A stretch of DNA of 53,390 bases from an uncultured Mucilaginibacter sp. (lineage in GTDB: Bacteria; Bacteroidota; Bacteroidia; Sphingobacteriales; Sphingobacteriaceae), in assembly GCA_913777515.1 (NCBI GenBank), contig CAJYSL010000435.1:1-53390 (forward strand). The letters run 5' to 3'. The position numbers were made by a program, and so were the translations under genes. Position 1 is the stretch's first letter. Each line of letters opens with the position of its first letter. Below the pieces are notes generated by a model. The model saw nothing but the letters and a program-made list of their open reading frames with translations. It ran no database searches and had not been told where the DNA came from. Below are positions 48,075 to 53,390 of the stretch, in pieces.

Positions 48075-48965
48075 CTACTTTTTAATCACCTTAAGCGCTT
48101 TTTTCAAGGCTGTATTGGAGCGCTTAAGGTTTTCAATGTCCTTTTTTTGCTCAATTAAGTACAACGTTAACTCTTCTATTTTTTTCATTTGCAGTTTCAC
48201 CAGCTCACCCAGGCTGGCGCCGTTGGTTTCAATCTCTGTAGCTGATGGTATTTCGGGTAAATGATGGTTTTTTTGGATGTAAGAGTCAACGCGTTTTAAA
48301 GAGGGTAATGCGTAGCTGGGTTTAAATACATAATCGCCCCAATTGCTCATATCAACCTTTACTTCCTGGGCATGTACGGTGCCTTTAACGGCCAGCTTGG
48401 TATCGGGCGTAGTGGTGCCTATGCCCACATTGCCCGACATTATATAGCTATTACCATTAGTATTAAAAAATACTCGTTTCTCGCCTTGATGACTAACCGC
48501 AAAGCCATGTATACCTGCCCAGTCATGCGTCATCCACTCCAAAACACCATCAGCCGGAGAGTACAATTTTTTATCAGCGGCATTCCAGTCAAAGCCAATG
48601 CCACCTCCTTTCACGGTAAGCCTTTGTTCAGGCTGATCGGTTCCGACACCTACATTGCCGCCAAAAGGCTGAAGATTAAGATTTCTCGAAGTCCAGCTAA
48701 CATTGGGTTGTACAGTTTGGATATATCCAACCCCTTTATCTGCTGCAACACCCATTAGTAACCCGGAAGAATTATTTGTATCATTTACACGTATCCCGGA
48801 TTGATATTGCGGATCCCCATAATTCGGCGAATTAACAACTAAATGAAACGCACTTAAGGGATTGCTTGTGCCAATGCCCACATTACCGTTAGCCGGAAAT
48901 GTATTTTGCGCAAAAGAATAGCAGCTGGTCAAACAGCCGAAAGCTAATAACAAAGTCTTTTTCAT
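48075..48965 (-). CDS. Fibre-like secreted protein, WPDYVF-type C-terminal domain
   Basis: NVGIGT repeats; NWGDYVFKPSYALPSLKRVDSYIQKNHHLPEIPSATE. Confidence 0.8.
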   Translation of the reverse strand: MKKTLLLAFGCLTSCYSFAQNTFPANGNVGIGTSNPLSAFHLVVNSPNYGDPQYQSGIRVNDTNNSSGLLMGVAADKGVGYIQTVQPNVSWTSRNLNLQPFGGNVGVGTDQPEQRLTVKGGGIGFDWNAADKKLYSPADGVLEWMTHDWAGIHGFAVSHQGEKRVFFNTNGNSYIMSGNVGIGTTTPDTKLAVKGTVHAQEVKVDMSNWGDYVFKPSYALPSLKRVDSYIQKNHHLPEIPSATEIETNGASLGELVKLQMKKIEELTLYLIEQKKDIENLKRSNTALKKALKVIKK

Positions 48966-49054
48966 TGTTTTACGTATCGGGATATGTAGTTTACTTGGTA
49001 ATCAATAATTGATGATTAAAATAAAAAGGTGCGTTTGGGGAAGTATCTTTTAAA

Positions 49055-49954
49055 TTATTCGGCTTTATTCATCTTTTTTAACTGCTCAATTTCTTTTTGC
49101 TGACGGATGACATGCAGTGTAAGTTCTTCTACTTTTTCTAATAATTTCATGTTCATCTCACTCAGGTTGATGCCGTTCTTTTCCATCTGTTTGGCGGATG
49201 GTATACCCGGTAAGTGATGGTGAGTAGTAACATATTGGTCAATATCCTGGAGCGACTTTAAAGGGTAGTTATTACTAAATACATAGTCCGGCCCCGGCAC
49301 ATTCAGGTCCACCTTTACTTCTTTGCTATGTATTTTGCCGTTCACGGCCAGCTTTTCATCAGGGTTAGCGGTGCCGATGCCTACATTGCCGCTATTGTTC
49401 CAGATACCGCCTCCGGGCATGCCGATGTTTGCTTCGCCCCAGTCGGCATTATAACCCAACTGAATGGTACCGTTGCCTGCCCTGATGAAATCAACGCGAT
49501 TGCCGGAATCATGAAATCCGATAGAAGTGTAATCCTGCCCATTCAATCTCAGGGTAGTACCCGAGGTGGTCCAGTTACCGGTGTTAGGGATGTAGTTTGT
49601 GCCTTCAGAACCCAGGCTGGTATGCAGGCGGTTCTCCAGTACCACTTTTGACCAGGGTTGGCTTGCACTGTTGTTGGTTTTGCGGAAGTATAAGTCCTGG
49701 TCGAAGAAACTTCCTGAAAATTGCATGGCAAAATTGTTTACTGTGTTACGGTGTCTTACATCCAGCAAATGCCACCAGCTGGATGCTCCGCCTGGAAAGT
49801 TTACAGGATTTTCAGCATCAAAAAAGCCCGATGTTGCACCCTGGTCGCCCTGTAGCCCGGCATCATTGCGTGGTTGTGTATCAAGATTGGAGTGATTTAT
49901 TCCACAAAAAAATAGGGCCAGCATACCCAAAGCCAGATAGTTGATTTTTTTCAT
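49055..49954 (-). CDS. Fibre-like secreted protein, WPDYVF-type C-terminal domain
   Basis: NVGIGTANPDEKLAVNGKIHSKEVKVDLNVPGPDYVFSNNYPLKSLQDIDQYVTTHHHLPGIPSAKQ. Confidence 0.8.
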   Translation of the reverse strand: MKKINYLALGMLALFFCGINHSNLDTQPRNDAGLQGDQGATSGFFDAENPVNFPGGASSWWHLLDVRHRNTVNNFAMQFSGSFFDQDLYFRKTNNSASQPWSKVVLENRLHTSLGSEGTNYIPNTGNWTTSGTTLRLNGQDYTSIGFHDSGNRVDFIRAGNGTIQLGYNADWGEANIGMPGGGIWNNSGNVGIGTANPDEKLAVNGKIHSKEVKVDLNVPGPDYVFSNNYPLKSLQDIDQYVTTHHHLPGIPSAKQMEKNGINLSEMNMKLLEKVEELTLHVIRQQKEIEQLKKMNKAE

Positions 49955-50291
49955 TGAAATGTAAATAAGGTTTAAGCTAAAATTAAAGTATTTGAGGAGA
50001 TGGAGCCATAAAGCTGCGGTTTAAAATGGGTGCTATCTTGATGGAAGCACAGAGGAGCTGCATAAAGATTGTGTGATTGGTTTAAGGTCTGTTTTAAATT
50101 AAATTATGTAAGCAATTTTAGAAAAAAAACGCAATCATACAATAGCATTTAAGATAAAATTGAGTATCTCAAAACAAATCATAAAATGCTTATTTTGCTT
50201 AATCCTTTGAGTCTTTGAAGGCTTTTTTTATTTTTGAGCAAACTATCAAAAAAACAGAACTTTTGTCAGCTGTCTGAGATTTTGAATTACT

Positions 50292-50966
50292 TCACCAATT
50301 ACTGATAAACGCGTTGCCAACCGGAACCTTGCAAGATCCTACATGCAACTGATGACGCTCGGTGCGGTCAACTTTCGACCTGTTGACGATGTAGGAGCGA
50401 TGAACCCTTGTAAATTGTGTTTCCGGCAACAAGGCAATCGCATCGTTCATGGTTAACCGCGACAATATCTTGCGGCCATCTGCTAAAACAAAACTCATAT
50501 AATTGCCTACACTTTCCAGGTAAAGAAGGTCAGTGTAGTAAACTTTTATCTGTTCGTAGCCTGATTTTATAAAAATGCTTTCTACAGCAACGGGTTGATA
50601 ATTTTGTTTGGCCTGCCATTGGTCGTTGGCCTTATGGCAGGCTTTCAAAAAGCGGGTGAAAGGAAAGGGTTTGAGCAGGTAGTCTACTGCGTTGAGCTCA
50701 TAGCTTTGCACGGCATGCTCAGCGTAAGCGGTGGTAAATATCACCATCGGTTTCTGCTGCAAACTTTCCATCAGTTCAAGTCCTGTTATATCAGGCATCT
50801 TGATATCCAGAAACAACAAACTTACTGGTTCTTTGGCTAAATGCTCAATCGCCTTAAAAGCATCTGTAAAGCAGGCTGTAAGTTCCAGAAACGGCACCTT
50901 ATCTGCATGCGAACGTATAACGTTCAGCGCTAAGGGCTCATCGTCAATGGCTATGGCTTTAATCAT
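50292..50966 (-). CDS. LytTR-family response regulator
   Basis: Receiver (IDDEP, LFLDIKMP, LKPF) plus LytTR (LLYLESVGNYMSFVLADGRKILSR...FTRVHRSYIVN). Confidence 0.93.
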   Translation of the reverse strand: MIKAIAIDDEPLALNVIRSHADKVPFLELTACFTDAFKAIEHLAKEPVSLLFLDIKMPDITGLELMESLQQKPMVIFTTAYAEHAVQSYELNAVDYLLKPFPFTRFLKACHKANDQWQAKQNYQPVAVESIFIKSGYEQIKVYYTDLLYLESVGNYMSFVLADGRKILSRLTMNDAIALLPETQFTRVHRSYIVNRSKVDRTERHQLHVGSCKVPVGNAFISNW

Positions 50967-52466
50967 TTATAAGTATTGCTGTATTTGTTGGTAAAGTTCG
51001 GCTTTATCACTCGGGCGTTTTGCATTTTGCTGCACCAATTTCCCATTTTTATCAAATATAAAATAAGTGGGATAATATCGTATGCCGTCACCCTTTGGTA
51101 GCAGTTCGTTCCAAAACTGCTCCATGTCTTTGCCATTTTTGCGGATATGCAAACCAGTGATGCCATTTAATTTGATAAACTCTTTCCATTGCACATCCTT
51201 AACATCCTCATCCATATCCAGGTATACAAAAGCGACGTCTTTACCTTTAAATTGTTGTTTGAGGGCCGGGTTGTAACGCAGTTCGTCTTTACACGGGCCA
51301 CACCAGGTACCCCATATATCCAGGTAAACTACTTTGCCTTTAAGTTTGCTGATGGCCTGGTATATCGACGTCATTTTTTCGTAGCCATCGGCTACCACAA
51401 TTTCTTTATTGGCCGCGTTGGCTGCAAGCCTGGTTTTCAACGTACTTATTCTGCCTGTTAGGTAAGGGATATAACTGCTCTTTGGATAATTTACGGTTAA
51501 TTCATCCATCAATGGTTTGGCATACGCTAAATCGCCGCTGCTGCACTCGGTAAAAATTTTTTGTGCCAACCAGCCTTCAGCAAGGTTTTTAGGGTAAGTG
51601 TTGTGAACTAATAGCCAGTACACAAATGATTTTCCCTTAAGCTGAGCCACCCGTTTGCCACTATCAATAGTGATATTGTATTGCGGTAAAAAAGTTGCTG
51701 GGTCCTTGGCTTTTTCAGGGCCTAAAGTGGTAAATAGCTGTGTTTCCTGGTAACCAATGTGTTTGTCGGCAAAGCTCCAGTAAAGAGGGCCCGCAGGCAT
51801 TATTTCCGAAGCCAAAGGAACCTTATCGAAGATTTGCAGGATGAAGCTATCAATGCTTTTCCCGTCGGTGCGGTCCATTATTCCACGTGCAAAGTCGTTT
51901 AAAAAAAGTATGTAACGGGCTTTTATTTCCTGGATGATAAGTTTTTTGTTTGAACCGGTCAACGATGATGATTCTATCATTTTGATATGCTGGTCTCGTG
52001 TAGCTTTCCAGGGCGTTACCACTTTATCCTGTAGCTCTGTAAGACTTAATTTTGCATAGGCATTGTTTTTATAGGCTTTTGCAAAAAACGGAATGCTGTG
52101 CAAATCCACCTGGTCTAATATTCGGTTCTCTGCAGCAGCAGTGCCATCAAATACCATACTGCTGTCTGCAGAATTATAATTTATGACGAGTGATTTGCCT
52201 GGGGTGAGCAACAGGCACGCAACCTTGTCTTTTAGCCTGATGTTGCCAAACTTTTGCCGGGGCAGATTGAGCCGAGTAGCAAAGTTACCACCGGCATCAA
52301 CCGGGATGGCTACATCATTGTCGGGATAATAGCCAAACAAAAAGGGGATGTTCAAATAAATGGTATCAGCCTTGGTGGTTCCGCCAATATGGCCGCTTAG
52401 CCTGAACTGGGCAAAAACGTGAGCATTGGCATAGCAGATAAAGAATAGGGTGAGAAGCTTTTTCAT
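50967..52466 (-). CDS. TlpA/thioredoxin-domain secreted protein
   Basis: Signal peptide; C-terminal thioredoxin fold with WGTWCGPCKDEL; DUF4369-like N-terminal region. Confidence 0.88.
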   Translation of the reverse strand: MKKLLTLFFICYANAHVFAQFRLSGHIGGTTKADTIYLNIPFLFGYYPDNDVAIPVDAGGNFATRLNLPRQKFGNIRLKDKVACLLLTPGKSLVINYNSADSSMVFDGTAAAENRILDQVDLHSIPFFAKAYKNNAYAKLSLTELQDKVVTPWKATRDQHIKMIESSSLTGSNKKLIIQEIKARYILFLNDFARGIMDRTDGKSIDSFILQIFDKVPLASEIMPAGPLYWSFADKHIGYQETQLFTTLGPEKAKDPATFLPQYNITIDSGKRVAQLKGKSFVYWLLVHNTYPKNLAEGWLAQKIFTECSSGDLAYAKPLMDELTVNYPKSSYIPYLTGRISTLKTRLAANAANKEIVVADGYEKMTSIYQAISKLKGKVVYLDIWGTWCGPCKDELRYNPALKQQFKGKDVAFVYLDMDEDVKDVQWKEFIKLNGITGLHIRKNGKDMEQFWNELLPKGDGIRYYPTYFIFDKNGKLVQQNAKRPSDKAELYQQIQQYL

Positions 52467-53390
52467 GATAATTGAAGTGTTAGGTGAATAAAAAATTCGT
52501 TAGGATTATGGCGGATCACGAGTTCGTACTGGTTGGGGTAAAGTAGTTTTAGGCGCTGTTTCACATTCTCCAGCCCGATGCCTGATCGTTGCTTTTCCGG
52601 GTCGCTTTCTTTTGCACGGTGCATACTGTTGTTAACATCTAACTGTAATACATTGTCGGTTAACTGCAAACTGACACTAATCCACGATTGATGCTGAAAG
52701 CTGATGCCATGCTTGTAGGCATTTTCGATAAAAGGAATAAGCAGCATGGGCGCTATGCCGGGTGTGTTGTATTGGTCCGGAATATTAATTTTGATATCAA
52801 TATCGTCCGACATAGCAATCCGCATGTTTTGCAGGTTAATGTAATTGTGCAGGTATTCTATCTCGCGGGCAAGCGGTATTGTGTCCAGGGTATTTTCGTG
52901 CAGCATAAAACGCATCATATCCCCCAGTTTTTGTATAGCATCCCCCGTTTTCTCCGCTTGCTCAGACAGGGCGGTGGCGTAAATAGAATTAAGCACATTA
53001 AACAAAAAATGTGGGTTAATCTGCGAACGTAAAAACTGCAGGTTGGCATCAGATGCACCTAAGGCCGTTTGCAGATTAGTTAGTTCCTGGTACTTTTCGC
53101 GCTTGGCCGTATAAACCCACCATGAAATGCTAACAGAAATAACCACCGGCGGTAACCAGAAAAAAACTACGTAACCAATAAAATTGATGTCTAGGCGTAA
53201 CTGCAACAAAAATACAGCATCGGCTACACCCAATAAAAAGGATACTCCGAATAGGTTAATCAAATAAACGGCGACGTTGCTAAACTTTCCGTTTTTGTAC
53301 GAGGGGATGAGCCAGTATAAATTGAGAAAGTAAAGGCAAAAACAAAACGGAAGAATAAAGATATAGATAGGACCAAGTAACCTGAATAGT
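52463..53390 (-). CDS. LytS/YehU-type sensor histidine kinase (N-terminus truncated by window edge)
   Basis: LRSQINPHFLFNVLNSIYA; IPPMLLIPFIENAYKHG-like motif; GIGLENVKQRL. The frame stays open to the window end, beyond the listed ORF start. Confidence 0.9.
   Translation of the reverse strand, partial: LFRLLGPIYIFILPFCFCLYFLNLYWLIPSYKNGKFSNVAVYLINLFGVSFLLGVADAVFLLQLRLDINFIGYVVFFWLPPVVISVSISWWVYTAKREKYQELTNLQTALGASDANLQFLRSQINPHFLFNVLNSIYATALSEQAEKTGDAIQKLGDMMRFMLHENTLDTIPLAREIEYLHNYINLQNMRIAMSDDIDIKINIPDQYNTPGIAPMLLIPFIENAYKHGISFQHQSWISVSLQLTDNVLQLDVNNSMHRAKESDPEKQRSGIGLENVKQRLKLLYPNQYELVIRHNPNEFFIHLTLQLS

Noticed and set aside
26248-49954. Prophage or phage-tail island, because of tail-fibre-like proteins
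   Set aside because: No terminase, portal, capsid, sheath, baseplate or integrase; fibres have Sec signal peptides.

Overview
The window looks like a Bacteroidota (Sphingobacteriaceae-like) chromosome segment, judged from codon and protein style and TTG-N19-TAnnTTTG promoters. It starts with housekeeping-type DNA: a DUF4175-like membrane protein, a small secreted protein and tRNA-Pro(GGG). Next comes a ~47 kb accessory locus, followed by an operon of LytS-type histidine kinase, TlpA-like thioredoxin and LytTR regulator. The accessory locus combines three things. (1) A type II secretion / type IV pilus-like apparatus in two half-operons: lipoprotein-C-MORN-K-I-J-F at 13.3-18.6 kb and G-O-E-D-L-M at 29.9-36.0 kb. 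(2) Three RHS/YD-repeat toxin cassettes, each with an 'A' shell protein, a 'B' shell protein carrying a different C-terminal toxin, and a candidate immunity gene. (3) Ten trimeric fibre-like proteins with NVGIGT repeats and a shared 'WPDYVF...LPxxPSAxE...KKxEELTLYLIE' C-terminal domain. The most interesting direct observation is that all three RHS cassettes end tail-to-tail against the 3' end of gspF plus a shared terminator and hairpin. One copy is the intact gspF (18.6 kb). A second is a 147-nt fossil (12.87-13.02 kb) whose six differences from gspF are all synonymous. The third is a strongly decayed fossil (46.77-46.90 kb). This suggests the gspF tail and terminator act as a recombination anchor for exchanging toxin-immunity cassettes next to a T2SS-like secretion system. 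All calls come from reading the sequence and supplied ORFs; no database or structure search was run.
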